In this document: positions 25,901 to 34,879 of the stretch, piece by piece
Layout: each line of letters starts with the position of its first letter
Position numbering within the stretch: the first letter of the stretch is position 1
From: Pseudomonas kribbensis
GTDB taxonomy: Bacteria; Pseudomonadota; Gammaproteobacteria; Pseudomonadales; Pseudomonadaceae
Direction: 5' to 3'
Length of the DNA: 64,000 nt
NCBI RefSeq assembly: GCF_003352185.1
Contig: NZ_CP029608.1
Coordinates: 4,092,001 to 4,156,000 of the forward strand
The notes under the pieces: generated by a model
Seen by the model: only the letters and a program-made list of their open reading frames with translations
Database searches by the model: none
What the model was told of the DNA's origin: nothing
Made by a program: the position numbers and the translations under genes

Positions 25901-28900
25901 TGTTCTGGTTGCCGGCCAGGGTCAATTGCGCACCCAGATTGATGGCGTTGGCCAGTTGCAGCGCCGAGGTGCTGTCGAGGGTGCCATTGCCCGACACAGT
26001 CAGAGCACCGCTGCTGATCGCGCTGTTGTTGCCCAGAACCAGCGTACCGCCGGCGAGCTGGGTACCGCCGCTGTAGGTGTTGCTGCCATTGAGCGTCAGG
26101 CTCGATGGGCCGGTCTTGATCAGGCTGCCGCTGCCGCTGACCACGCCGCCGAGGGTCAAGGCGTTGGATCCGGCGACGGTGAGTCCGCCATTGAGCACCA
26201 CATCATTGGCCAGGCTGACGGCCGTGTTGCTGTCCAGCGCCGTGCCGTTGGCGGCGGTCAATATGCCAGTGCCGAGGGCCGCATTGTTGCCGACCACAAT
26301 CTTGCCGCCATTGAGCGCGGTGCCGCCGGTGTAGCCGTTGGCGGCGTTGAGCACCAGGGTGCCGGTGTCGTATTTGCCCAGTGTGCCGGCGCCGTTGAGC
26401 GCAACGCCCACGGTGGCGGTGACGTTCGGATCGACCCGCACGGTGGCATTGCCCAGCGAACCGTTGACCAGATTCAGCGAACCCGCCGTGCCGTTCTGCA
26501 GGTTGTAGCCGTCGGTGACGAACTGCATGCCGGTGATGGTTTGCGCGCCGTTGACGGTCACGGTGCCTGCCGCGCCCTGGAACACTGCGAAGCTGTTAGT
26601 CCAGGCCTGATTGGTGGTGCCGTTCACATCGGTCCAGTTGGTGGTGCCGGTGCCCCAGGTGCCGCTGCCGCCATCCACCGAACCGTTGGCGACGAGTTGG
26701 TTGCCGTCCCAGAACTGCACGGTGACGCCCGGGGCGGTGACCAGCAGGTTGATCTGGTTGGCCAGTGCGGTTTGCAGGGTCAGGTCGCCCGGGGTGACGC
26801 TGCCGGGAATGGTGCCGATCAGCATGCCGTTGTCGGTCAGGCCGCCGGTGTAGTTGATCAACCGGTAAACGCCGCTGCCGAAACCGCCGATGTCGCTGAC
26901 GTTGAGGGTGCCGTCGAGGGTCAGATTACCGCCGACGTTGACCAGCGCATTGCCGCCACCGGACACCGGTGCGCCGAGGCCGACGTCGAAGTTGGAGTTG
27001 GCGTTGAACACCAGCGAATTCACCGACAGGGTGCTGCCGGTGGCGCCGGCCAGATGACCGCCATCCGCCACGGTCACCGCCCCGCCGAGCGAGCCGCCGC
27101 CGGTCAGGGTGCCGCCGCTGTTGACCAGTACGCTGGCGCTGTCCAGCGAGCCACTGACGTTCAAGGTGCCGGCGTTGACCGTGGTGTTGCCGGTCAGGCT
27201 GTTGAGGCCGGTCAGGGTCAGCGTACCGGTGCCGAGTTTGCTCAGCTCGCCGGTGCCGGTGAGTACGCCGTCGAAAATGCTGCTGGCGTTGTTGCCGCCG
27301 ATGCTCAGGGTGTTGCCGCCGCCGATCAGTGCGGTACCGCTGCCGGTCAGGCTGGCGAGGCTGCCCGAACCGCCGAGGTTCAGCGTCGCCGCAGCGCCGA
27401 GATTGACCCCGGCGTTGCTGCCCAGTGCCGAGTTGCCCAGCGTGGTCAGGCTGCCGGACTGCACGTCGAAGGTGCCGCTGAAGGTGTTGTTGCCGGTCAG
27501 CGTCAGGTCGGCCAGACCGTTCTTGGTCAGGGTGCCGGCCCCGGCGATCACGCCACCGAGGGTCAGGTTGTTGTTGCCGGCCACGCTGAGGTTGGCATTG
27601 ACGTTGAGGTTGTTGGCCAGTACCAGCGGCGCCGTGGTGTCGAGGGTCGATGCGCCCGCCACGGTCACCGTGCCGGAACCCAGGCCCGCCGAGGTGCCGA
27701 GGGTCACGGTGCCGGCGTTCAGCGTGGTGCCGCCGCTGTAGGTGTTGATGCCATTGAGGGTCAGGTTCGAGGCGCCGTTCTTGATCAATCCACCGGTGCC
27801 GCTGACTACGCCGCTGATGGCTACGTCGCTGTTGCCGGTGTTGGTCAGGTTGGCGTTGAGCACCACGTTGTTGCCCAGCGACACCGAGGTGTTGCTGTCC
27901 AGCGCCGAGGCACCGGCCACGGTCAGGTTGCCCAGACCGAGGGCGCCGTTGCTGCCGGCGGTCAGGGTGCCGGCATTGAGGGTGACGCCACCGAGGAAGT
28001 TGTTGGCTCCGGACAGGATCAGGTTGGCCGCACCATTCTTGGTCAGGCTGCCGGCGCCGTTGATGGCGCCGCTGAGGGTCAGATCGTTGCTGCCGACGAT
28101 AGCGAGGTTGCCCGCCAGGTTGATCGCGTTGGCCGCGCTGAAGGCGCCGCTGGCATCCAGGGTGGTGCCGTTGGCCGCGTTCAGGGTGGCCGAGCCCAGC
28201 GCGCTGTTCGACGCCAGAATCAGACCGCCCGCGTTCAGTGCCACCGGCCCGAGGAAGGCGTTGTTGCCGCCAAGGGTCAGGCTGGCCGAACCGTTCTTGA
28301 TCAAACCGCCGGTGCCGGAAATCACACCGTTGAGGGTCAGGGCATTGCTGCCGAGCACGGTGAGGTTACCGTTCAACGTGGTCGCGTTGGCCAGGGTCAC
28401 GGCGGTGTTGCTGTCCAGTTGCGTGCCGGCATTGGCGATCAACGCGCCAGTGCCCAGCGCAGTGTTGCTGCCAACCACCAGGGTGCCGCCGTCCAGTTGC
28501 GTGCCGCCGGTGTAGCTGTTGGCGCCGTTGAGCACCAGGGTGCCGGCGTCGAGTTTGTTAAGAATGCCGCTGCCGTCGATGTTCACACCGACCGTGGCAG
28601 TCACGCCCGGATCGACCCGCATCGCCGTGGTGCCACCGCTGCCGTTGACCGCGGTCAGCAGACCCGACGTACCGTTGACCACGTTGTAGCCATTGGTGAG
28701 GAATTGCATCCCGGTGAACAGTTGCGTGCCGTTGACCGACACCGTGCCCGCCGTGCCCTGGAACACCGCGAAGTCGCCGGCCCAGGTCTGGTTCAGCGTG
28801 CCGTTGGAATTGGTCCAGTTGGTGCCGCCGGCATCCCAGGTGCCAGTGCCGCCATCCACCGTGCCGTTCGGGATTGTCTGGCTGCCGTCCCAGAAACGCA

Positions 28901-31900
28901 GGTTGGTGTTCGGCGCCGACACCACCAGGTTGACCTGGTTACCGAGGGTCTGCACGAGGATGTCGCCGAGGCCGTAACCCACCGGCACGCCGGCCACGGT
29001 CAGGCCGTTGTCGGTCAGTGCACCGATGAAGTTGAACAGCCGATAGACACCGACACCGAAACCGCCGGCATCGGTGACGTTGAGATTACCGTCGAGGGTC
29101 AGGTTGCCGCCGATGTTCATCAGCGACGAAGTCGATGGCGTGGCGAGGCTTGCGTCGACGTTGCTGTTGGCGGTGAGGATCAGCGACGAGGTGGAAAAGG
29201 TATTGCCCGAGGACAAAGCCAGATGACCACCGCTGTTGACGGTGATGACGCCAAGCGCCGAACCGGTACCCGTGAGGGTCGCACCGTTGTTGACGTTGAG
29301 CTGGGTGCTGGCCAGCGATCCGGTGAGATTCAGCGTGCCGGCGTTGACATTGGTATTGCCGGTAATGCCGCTGCTGCCGGTGAGGTTCAGCGTCCCGGTA
29401 CCGACCTTGGTCAGCGCACCGCTGCCGCCGAGGTCGCCGTCGAAGGTGCTGGTGCTGTTCACGCCGCCCACGGTCAGGGTGTTGCCGCCGGCGATCTGCA
29501 CACTGCCGCTGCCGCTCAAGCCGTTGAGGCTGGCGCTGCTGTTGAGATTGAGATTGGCACCGGCACTAATGTTGGCGCCGGAGGTGTTGCCCAGCGCCCC
29601 GCTGCTCACGGTAGTGACGCTGCCGGAGGCGATGTTCAGCGCACCGGTGAAGGTGTTGTTGCCGCTGAGCGTCAGGTCGCCGAAGCCGTCCTTGGTCAGG
29701 CTGCCGGCGCCATCGATCACGCCGCTGAGGTTCAGGGTGTTGCTGCCGGCCAGGGTCAAACCGGCGTTGAGGGTGATGTTGTTGCCAATGCTCATGCCGG
29801 CGCTGGTATCCAGCGTCGAAGCGCCACCGACGGTCAGGCCGCCACTGCCCAACGCAGCGGCCGAGCCCAGTGTCAGCGTACCGGCGTTGAGGGTGCTGCC
29901 GCCGCTGTAGGTGTTGGTGCCGTTGACGGTCAGGTTGGCCGCGCCGTTCTTGATCAACTGGCCGGCGCCGCTGATCACACCGCCGAGGGTCAGGTCCTGG
30001 GTGCCGCCGACGCTCAGAGCCGCATTGAGCACGACCGCGTTGGCCAGGCTGACCAGCGGCGAACTGCTGTCGAGGGTTGCTGCGCCGCCGACAGTCAAGG
30101 CGCCGGTGCCGAGGGCCGAGCTGTTGCCGGCGGTCACTGTACCGGCGTTCAGCGTGGTGCCGCCGACGTAAGTGTTGGTGCCATTGAGGTTCAGATTGGC
30201 CGCGCCGTTTTTCACCAGACTGCCGGCTCCGGCGACAGTGCCGGTGAGGGTCAGGTCTGCGCTGCCACCCACATTCATCGCACCGGCCAGGTTGACCTGA
30301 TTGCCCAGCGTGACGGCGGTGTTGGTGTCCAGCGTGGTGCCCGCCGCGGCGTTCAATGCGCCGCTGCCGAGCGCGGTATTGCTGCCGACAATCAGCTTGC
30401 CGACGTTGAGTGCGGTGTTGCCGAAGTAGGTGTTGGCGCCGTTGAGAATCAGGTCGGCGGGGCCGCTTTTGGTCAGGCCGCCGACACCGGAGACCACGCC
30501 CGCGAGGGTCAGCGCGTTGCTGCCGCCGATGGTCACGTTGCCGCCTAGGTTGACGTTGTTGGCCAGGCTGGTCGCGGTGCTGGCGTCCAGCGTGGTGTTG
30601 TTGCCGGCATTGAGCACGCCGGTACCGAGTGCGGTATTGGAGCCGACGATCAGTGTCCCGGCGTTCAGCGACGTAGAACCGGTGTAGGTGTTGTTACCGG
30701 TCAGGGTCAGCGTTGAAGAACCGGTCTTGATCAGGTTGCTGCCGCCGCTGATCACGCCGCCGAGGGTCAGCGGGTTGGCGCCGCCGGCAGTCAGGTTGGC
30801 GTTCAGCGCAATCGCGTTGTTCAGCGTCACGTTGGCGCTGCTGTTGAGCGTTGCGCTCCCCCCCACGGTCAGCGTGCCGGTACCGAGTGCCGCGCCGTTG
30901 CCGACGGTCAGGCTGCCGGCGTTGAGCGTGGTGCCACCGGTGAAGGTGTTGGCGCCGTTGACGGTCAGGTTGGCGGTGCCGTTCTTGATCAACTGACTGG
31001 CACCGCTGAGCACGCCACCCAGGATCAAGCCGTTGCTGCCAGCGATGGACAGGTTGCCGTTGAGGGCGACGTTGTTGTTCAGGATGACCGAGGTGTTGCT
31101 GTCGAGGGTCGCGGCATTGGCAACGGTCAGGTCGCCGCTGCCCAATGCGGCGGCGTTGCCGACGGTCAGGGTGCCGGCGTTCAGGGTGGTGCCGCCGCTG
31201 AAGGTGTTGGCGCCGTTGAGAACCAGGTTGGCCGCGCCGTTCTTGGTCAGCCCGCCGCTGCCACTGACCACGCCGCCGAGGGTCAGGTTGGCGTTGCCGG
31301 CGATGTTCAGGTTGCCGCCGAGGGCGACGGCGTTACTCAGGGCCACGGCGGTGCTGGCATCGAGGGTGGTGCCTGCCGCCGTGGTCAGTGCGCCGGTCCC
31401 GAGCGCGGTGTTGGAGCCGACGATCAGCGTCCCGTTGTTCAGCGTGGTACCGCCGGAGAAGGTGTTGTTGCCGCTGAGGGTCAGGTTCGCGGTGCCGCCC
31501 TTGATCAGGCTGCCGGCGCCGCTGATGACGCCGCTCAGGCCAAGCGCCTGAGTGCCACCGATGGTCAGCCCGCCCGCCAGCGCCACTGCGTTGGCCAGGG
31601 TCACCGCCGTGGTCGCATCCAGCGTGGTGCCGGCCGCAGCGTTCAATGCGCCGGTGCCGAGGGCTGTGTTGCTGCCGACGAACAAGGTGCCGCCGTTGAG
31701 CGCGGTGGTGCCGCTGTTGGTGTTGTTGCCGGTCAGGGTCAGGCTGGCGCTGCCGCTCTTGGTGATCGCGCCGGTGCCGGAGACGATGCCGGCCAAAGTC
31801 AGGGCGTTGCTGCCGAGCACGTTCAACGCACCGGTGATGCCGACGTTGTTGGCCAGGGTCACGTTGCCGGTGCTGTCGAGGCTGGTGCCGTTGCTGGTGT

Positions 31901-33497
31901 TGAGGACCCCGGTGCCCAGGGCGTTGTTGTTGCCGACGCGCAAGGTGCCGGCGCTGAGGCTGGTGATCCCGGTGTAGGTGTTGATGCCGTTGAGGGTCAG
32001 GCTGCCGCTGCCGGTTTTGGTCAGGTTGGCGGCGCCGCTGATCACCCCGCCCAGGGTCAGCGCACCAGTGCCGGTCGCGGTCAGGGTGCTGTTGAGCGTG
32101 ATCGCGTTGGCCAGCGAAATCGGCGCCGTCGCCGAGATGCTCGAAGAGCCGCCGACGGTGATACCGCCGGTACTGAACGCCTGGTTGTTGCCCACCAGCA
32201 CCACACCGCCGTTGAGTACGGTGTTGCCGGTGTAAGTGTTGATGCCGTTGAGGTTGAGCTGACCGCTGCCGATCTTGGTCAGGCCACCGGTGCCGGAAAT
32301 CACACCGTTCAGGGTCGTACCGTTGATGCCCTGCAAGGTCAGGCCGCCGGCACCGAGGTTGATCTGGTTGGCCAGCGTCAAACCAGCGTTGCTGGCCTGA
32401 AGGATGCCGCCGTTGGACGTCAGCACACCGCTGCCGAACGCGCCGTTGTCGTTGAACTGTGCGACACCGCCATTGAGGGTGGTCGCACCGCTGACCAACG
32501 GACCCTGCAAGGTCCAGGTGCCGCTGTTGAGGGTCAGGTTGTTGAAGTTGACATAGACCGCGCTGGACGCCGTGCCGGTCCCGGTAGTGCCGCCGCCGAG
32601 GCCGATCGGGTTTTGCAGGATCAGCGTGTTGGTCCCCGCCGCGCCGCCATCGATCGTGCCGGTCGGGGCGAAGGTCAGGTTGACGCCGATCAGGCCTCCA
32701 AGGCCGACGGAGACTTGCACGCCGTCACCGACGTTAACGCTCGAACCGGTGATCGCGTAGAAGGTGTTGGTGCTGCCCGCCCCCATCGACAAACCGCCGG
32801 TGATGTTACCGGCGTTGGTGAAGGTGTTGCCCGCCACTGACGTTTCGAACGCCATCCGGCCGTTGATCGTGCCGCTGGCGCTGTTGGTCATGTTGACCTG
32901 CGAACCGCCATACACCCCGACCACCGGGGTATCGGCCAGGGTAATGCCGCCGACCGACAGCCCGGTCGAGGTAATCGTGCCGTCGTTGGTGATGGTCGTG
33001 GTGCCCGACACCGAGTTGTTCACGGCAATCCCCAGACCGTCGATGCTGGTCAGGTTGAGGCCGAGCAGCATGCCGGTGCCGCGAATGATCCCGGTGGTGT
33101 TGTTGGCGATGCTCACCGTGCTGGTCGCGCCGGTGCCGATGAACGCGCCGCCACTGAGAATCGAAACCAGGCCGAGCAACGCCGGGTCGAGGGTGCCGGA
33201 GTTGTTCAGGTTGATGTTGGCCCCGGTCAGGTTGATCACCTTGCCGCCCAGCGTCGCGTTCATCTGCGCGCCGTTGGTGACGTTGACCGTCACGCCGCTG
33301 CTGGCGCTGCTGTAGTCATTGAGAAACAGCGGCAGGGTCGGAACACCCGAACAGGTGATCGTCGAGCCCGCGGCCGAGCAGGTGGCGAACGCCTGCTCGC
33401 TGACCCCGCCGAACAGAAGTCCGGCGACGCTCAGGTGCACTGCAAGGGAAAGTGGGGAAAAGCGCGAAACGAGGGCGACACCAAACCTTGCTTCCAC
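22980..33497 (-). CDS. Giant autotransporter with beta-strand repeat passenger
   Basis: A 3505-residue type V secretion protein with a GTG start and a strong GGAG seven bases upstream. A signal peptide (cleavage after QAFA) is followed by a passenger. From about residue 420 to 2985 I count some 24 copies of the autotransporter-associated beta-strand repeat, each like L-x-G-x-N-T-Y-S-G-G-T-T-L-N-A-G-T-L. Most sit in a longer unit of about 70 residues (ALGTGAL, TLDSNTAVTLANAV, GVISGAGSLIKNGAANL). Three long insert modules near residues 1532, 2259 and 2782 each begin F-W-D/N-G and run through NWTD, FAVFQG and GMQF. The barrel spans about 3230-3505 and ends in SFSQSF. It probably forms a long beta-helix at the surface for adhesion or aggregation. 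It is divergent from tsx. Confidence 0.95.
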   Translation of the reverse strand: MEARFGVALVSRFSPLSLAVHLSVAGLLFGGVSEQAFATCSAAGSTITCSGVPTLPLFLNDYSSASSGVTVNVTNGAQMNATLGGKVINLTGANINLNNSGTLDPALLGLVSILSGGAFIGTGATSTVSIANNTTGIIRGTGMLLGLNLTSIDGLGIAVNNSVSGTTTITNDGTITSTGLSVGGITLADTPVVGVYGGSQVNMTNSASGTINGRMAFETSVAGNTFTNAGNITGGLSMGAGSTNTFYAITGSSVNVGDGVQVSVGLGGLIGVNLTFAPTGTIDGGAAGTNTLILQNPIGLGGGTTGTGTASSAVYVNFNNLTLNSGTWTLQGPLVSGATTLNGGVAQFNDNGAFGSGVLTSNGGILQASNAGLTLANQINLGAGGLTLQGINGTTLNGVISGTGGLTKIGSGQLNLNGINTYTGNTVLNGGVVLVGNNQAFSTGGITVGGSSSISATAPISLANAITLNSTLTATGTGALTLGGVISGAANLTKTGSGSLTLNGINTYTGITSLSAGTLRVGNNNALGTGVLNTSNGTSLDSTGNVTLANNVGITGALNVLGSNALTLAGIVSGTGAITKSGSASLTLTGNNTNSGTTALNGGTLFVGSNTALGTGALNAAAGTTLDATTAVTLANAVALAGGLTIGGTQALGLSGVISGAGSLIKGGTANLTLSGNNTFSGGTTLNNGTLIVGSNTALGTGALTTAAGTTLDASTAVALSNAVALGGNLNIAGNANLTLGGVVSGSGGLTKNGAANLVLNGANTFSGGTTLNAGTLTVGNAAALGSGDLTVANAATLDSNTSVILNNNVALNGNLSIAGSNGLILGGVLSGASQLIKNGTANLTVNGANTFTGGTTLNAGSLTVGNGAALGTGTLTVGGSATLNSSANVTLNNAIALNANLTAGGANPLTLGGVISGGSNLIKTGSSTLTLTGNNTYTGSTSLNAGTLIVGSNTALGTGVLNAGNNTTLDASTATSLANNVNLGGNVTIGGSNALTLAGVVSGVGGLTKSGPADLILNGANTYFGNTALNVGKLIVGSNTALGSGALNAAAGTTLDTNTAVTLGNQVNLAGAMNVGGSADLTLTGTVAGAGSLVKNGAANLNLNGTNTYVGGTTLNAGTVTAGNSSALGTGALTVGGAATLDSSSPLVSLANAVVLNAALSVGGTQDLTLGGVISGAGQLIKNGAANLTVNGTNTYSGGSTLNAGTLTLGSAAALGSGGLTVGGASTLDTSAGMSIGNNITLNAGLTLAGSNTLNLSGVIDGAGSLTKDGFGDLTLSGNNTFTGALNIASGSVTTVSSGALGNTSGANISAGANLNLNSSASLNGLSGSGSVQIAGGNTLTVGGVNSTSTFDGDLGGSGALTKVGTGTLNLTGSSGITGNTNVNAGTLNLTGSLASTQLNVNNGATLTGTGSALGVITVNSGGHLALSSGNTFSTSSLILTANSNVDASLATPSTSSLMNIGGNLTLDGNLNVTDAGGFGVGVYRLFNFIGALTDNGLTVAGVPVGYGLGDILVQTLGNQVNLVVSAPNTNLRFWDGSQTIPNGTVDGGTGTWDAGGTNWTNSNGTLNQTWAGDFAVFQGTAGTVSVNGTQLFTGMQFLTNGYNVVNGTSGLLTAVNGSGGTTAMRVDPGVTATVGVNIDGSGILNKLDAGTLVLNGANSYTGGTQLDGGTLVVGSNTALGTGALIANAGTQLDSNTAVTLANATTLNGNLTVLGSNALTLNGVISGTGGLIKNGSASLTLGGNNAFLGPVALNAGGLILASNSALGSATLNAANGTTLDASGAFSAANAINLAGNLAIVGSNDLTLSGAINGAGSLTKNGAANLILSGANNFLGGVTLNAGTLTAGSNGALGLGNLTVAGASALDSNTSVSLGNNVVLNANLTNTGNSDVAISGVVSGTGGLIKNGASNLTLNGINTYSGGTTLNAGTVTLGTSAGLGSGTVTVAGASTLDTTAPLVLANNLNVNANLSVAGNNNLTLGGVIAGAGTLTKNGLADLTLTGNNTFSGTFDVQSGSLTTLGNSALGSNAGVNLGAAATLNLGGSGSLASLTGSGTALIGGGNTLSIGGNNASSIFDGVLTGTGELSKLGTGTLTLTGLNSLTGNTTVNAGTLNVSGSLDSASVLVNSGGTLTGGGSLGGAVTVADGGHLAGATGSTLSVNSLVFNANSNFDVGLGAPVSGGGNALVNVGGNLTLDGTLNVSDIGGFGSGVYRLINYTGGLTDNGMLIGTIPGSVTPGDLTLQTALANQINLLVTAPGVTVQFWDGNQLVANGSVDGGSGTWGTGTTNWTDVNGTTNQAWTNSFAVFQGAAGTVTVNGAQTITGMQFVTDGYNLQNGTAGSLNLVNGSLGNATVRVDPNVTATVGVALNGAGTLGKYDTGTLVLNAANGYTGGTALNGGKIVVGNNAALGTGILTAANGTALDSNTAVSLANDVVLNGGLTVAGSNALTLGGVVSGSGSLIKTGPSSLTLNGSNTYSGGTQLAGGTLVLGNNSAISSGALTVSGNGTLDSTSALQLANAINLGAQLTLAGNQNTTLIGAVTGSGSLVKNGNGDLLLSGANTYSGGTTLNGGSTRGDTSSLQGAIVNNATLTFEQNSDGSYTGNLTGAGILNKTGTGALLLTGNNTFTGNTSVQAGTLNVNGVLNSASVDVASGAKIGGSGQFGGAVQLASGATLLGGGSATPLSVGSLALSSGTNLDFTLGSAASSTTVVNVAGNLTLDGTLNITNAGGFGTGVYQLFSYGGMLTDNGLVYGSLPVSAANLTLQTALANQVNLLVQNTPGEVQFWNGGKTNPDGSIGGGSGVWGPGTNWTDPTGTQALGSNGQFAVFGGQGGTVTVQGNQNFTGLQFLVNGYSLVPDAGDTLTPVNGPGGTPAPIRVNAGATTQIDVPLIGTGGIEKLDSGTLILTAANTYSGGTTVSGGTLVGNTTSLQGNIVDNASVVFQQNTDGQFNGRLSGVGALAKRGAARMLLTGDQPFSGTVSVDQGVLQVGSRAARASLGGQVTVANGAALSGNGSVGSVVNHGVVASGGGDGTLSVAGNLTNAPDGVLALTVSSPTATPLAVGGTATLGGGLQVNSLAPFTGNTVYSLITAGGGVNGTFSAADLPQYAFLDTALVYSPDAVNLVVSRNGNSFADVAATRNQRNTASALMRNGPAGAALQNEIVNLSVAGARHAFDSLSGEIHASTASAVLEDSRFVREAVNDRMRQPTCSASDDPRRTLAPSDTQLSSSGCHGEMVGWARAIGAWGDMGGDSNTAKVDRSLGGFMLGTDKQLDDQWRAGMAAGYTRGNLNAHDRNSDAKVDSYHLAAYLSSQFDALAVRLGAAYSWHSIETKRDVSVGAYNDRLKADYDARSAQVFGEVGYAINAAGVAIEPFAGLAYVNYDSDTAKEKGGVGRLKGDADQDITYSTLGVRIGKLVTLANGSQLTPRAAIGWRHAYGDTKPDADLTFIDGGASFSTQGVPIAKDSALLEAGVDFQISPTGKLGIGYSGQVSSDNNDSAMTISFSQSF

Positions 33498-33575
33498 GGG
33501 TTACTCCTTTCGTGGCCAATTTCATCCTTGAAGGCGTGCGACAGCGGCAAGATTCAACACGCGTATCAAGCGTAT

Positions 33576-33597
33576 GACGGTCATCAGATAAACCGTC
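33576..33597. promoter_or_regulatory. Inverted repeat GACGGT-N10-ACCGTC upstream of giant autotransporter
   Basis: Six-base arms, perfectly inverted, lie about 80-100 bases before the autotransporter start codon. A direct repeat of GCGTAT (33561 and 33570) adjoins it. The position suits an operator, but I know no regulator with this consensus. Confidence 0.4.
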
Positions 33598-33810
33598 TAT
33601 TCCAGACACACGCTAGTTGATGCCCTGCGATGGGGCATTGATTAAATAGTGTTAATACTTTTGTGCGATAAGGCGCTGCGGTGATACTTCCAGCCGTTCT
33701 GAACAGAGTTTTGAGGTGCTTGATACGGGCCAGGCCCGCACCTGACCGAGGTGCCAGATAAACCACCGAATTGATCGATTTTTCAGGGCATTGCGAAAAT
33801 TGGTACGGCT

Positions 33811-33828
33811 TGTGCAAACGTTTGCGAG
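33811..33828. promoter_or_regulatory. LacI/PurR-type operator palindrome upstream of tsx
   Basis: GCAAACGTTTGC is a perfect 12-base palindrome with central CG (33814-33825), flanked by TGT and GAG. It matches the core of the PurR operator consensus, which has GCAAACGTTTGC inside, and the general LacI-family pattern. It lies about 80 bases before the tsx start codon. Control of a nucleoside channel and permease by a purine- or ribonucleoside-sensing repressor would make sense. No LacI-family gene lies in the window. Confidence 0.65.
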
Positions 33829-33905
33829 TCGCTGTTGACCGCATTTTCGTAACAAAACCGTACAGCCCCGAAAAACCGGGCCCTGATCCGCAAAAAGGAC
33901 TTTGA

Positions 33906-34865
33906 ATGCACGTTTCTTCCTGCCGCCACCGTCGTGGTGCGCGACCGTTTGCTGTTTCCCTGCTACTGGCCGGCGTTACCGGAGTTCTCAGCCACACCGC
34001 GCTGGCGCAACCTGCCCTGCCCGAGGAGTCCGCCCAGGGCGAAGCCCTCAGCCCCGAAGCCAGCCCGCCGAAAAAAGGCGCGTACCTGTCGGACTGGTAC
34101 AACCAGGACCTGATGCTGATCGGCAGCAAGGACATCAGCTTCGGCCCGCAACCGGCCGACGATATCTACCTGGAATACGAATACTTCGGGCGTAAAGGGC
34201 CGTTCGAGCTGTACGGCTACATCGACATTCCGAAGATCTTCAACATCGGCAACAGCCACGACAAAGGCGTGTGGGATCACGGCTCGCCGGTGTTCATGGA
34301 GCACGAACCGCGCATCTCCATCGACTACCTCGCCGGCCGCAGCCTGGCCATCGGGCCGTTCAAGGAATGGTACGTGGCGTTCGACTGGATCTACGACCAC
34401 GGCAGCCGCAAGGAAAACCGCGCCAACACGCTGTACAGCGGTCTGGGGACCGACATCGACACCCACTCGCGGGTCAACCTGTCGGCCAACCTGTACGGGC
34501 GCTACCAGTGGGAAAACTATGGCGCCAGCAATGAATATTCGTGGGACGGCTACCGTGCGCAGCTCAAGTACATCGTGCCGATCGACAAATTCAGCAACGG
34601 TGCCTCGCTGACCTACATTGGTTTCACCAACTTCGACTTCGGCTCGGACCTGCACAAGGACAACCCGGCGCGCACCGCCAATGCCACGGTAGCGACCAAC
34701 GTGTTGCTGTACTCGTTCACCCACCTGCGCTTCACCCTGGTCGGTCGTTACTTCCACAACGGCGGCAACTGGGAGGACGGCAGCGAGCTGAACTTCGGCG
34801 ACGGCAACTTCCGCGCACGTTCCAACGGCTGGGGTTACTACGCCGGCATCGGTTATCAGTTCTGA
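33906..34865 (+). CDS. tsx: Tsx-like nucleoside-specific outer membrane channel
   Basis: A 319-residue protein with a signal peptide (cleavage near HTALA) and a mature beta-barrel very like E. coli Tsx. Shared stretches include [42 protein letters not shown]-like, [13 protein letters not shown], YRYQW-like [32 protein letters not shown] and a C-terminal [10 protein letters not shown] ending in Phe. Tsx forms a substrate-specific pore for nucleosides and deoxynucleosides. It is followed 14 bases later by a purine nucleoside permease gene, forming an uptake pair from outer membrane to periplasm. The upstream palindrome suggests purine-linked repression. Confidence 0.93.
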   Translation: [319 protein letters not shown]

Positions 34866-34879
34866 ATCCAGGAGCCATC

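Larger units (their letters stand above)
33498..33905. other. 408-base divergent intergenic region, autotransporter/tsx
   Basis: No gene is supported here. It must hold both divergent promoters. I see an inverted repeat at 33576-33597 on the autotransporter side, an AT-rich patch around 33640-33662 (GATTAAATAGTGTTAATAC), and a LacI-family-type palindrome at 33814-33825 on the tsx side. TTGACC at 33835 could be a -35 element. Confidence 0.7.

Noticed and set aside
24285..30548. A 2087-codon open frame on the plus strand, antisense to the giant autotransporter
   Set aside because: It mirrors the repeated, GC-biased codons of the autotransporter and has no signal, domain or ribosome binding logic of its own. 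The sense strand has signal peptide, repeats and barrel.
22980..33497. CRISPR-like or tandem array reading of the repeats at 24-33 kb
   Set aside because: The repeats are in frame, about 200 bases apart, and degenerate in the way of protein repeats; there are no constant repeats with unique spacers.
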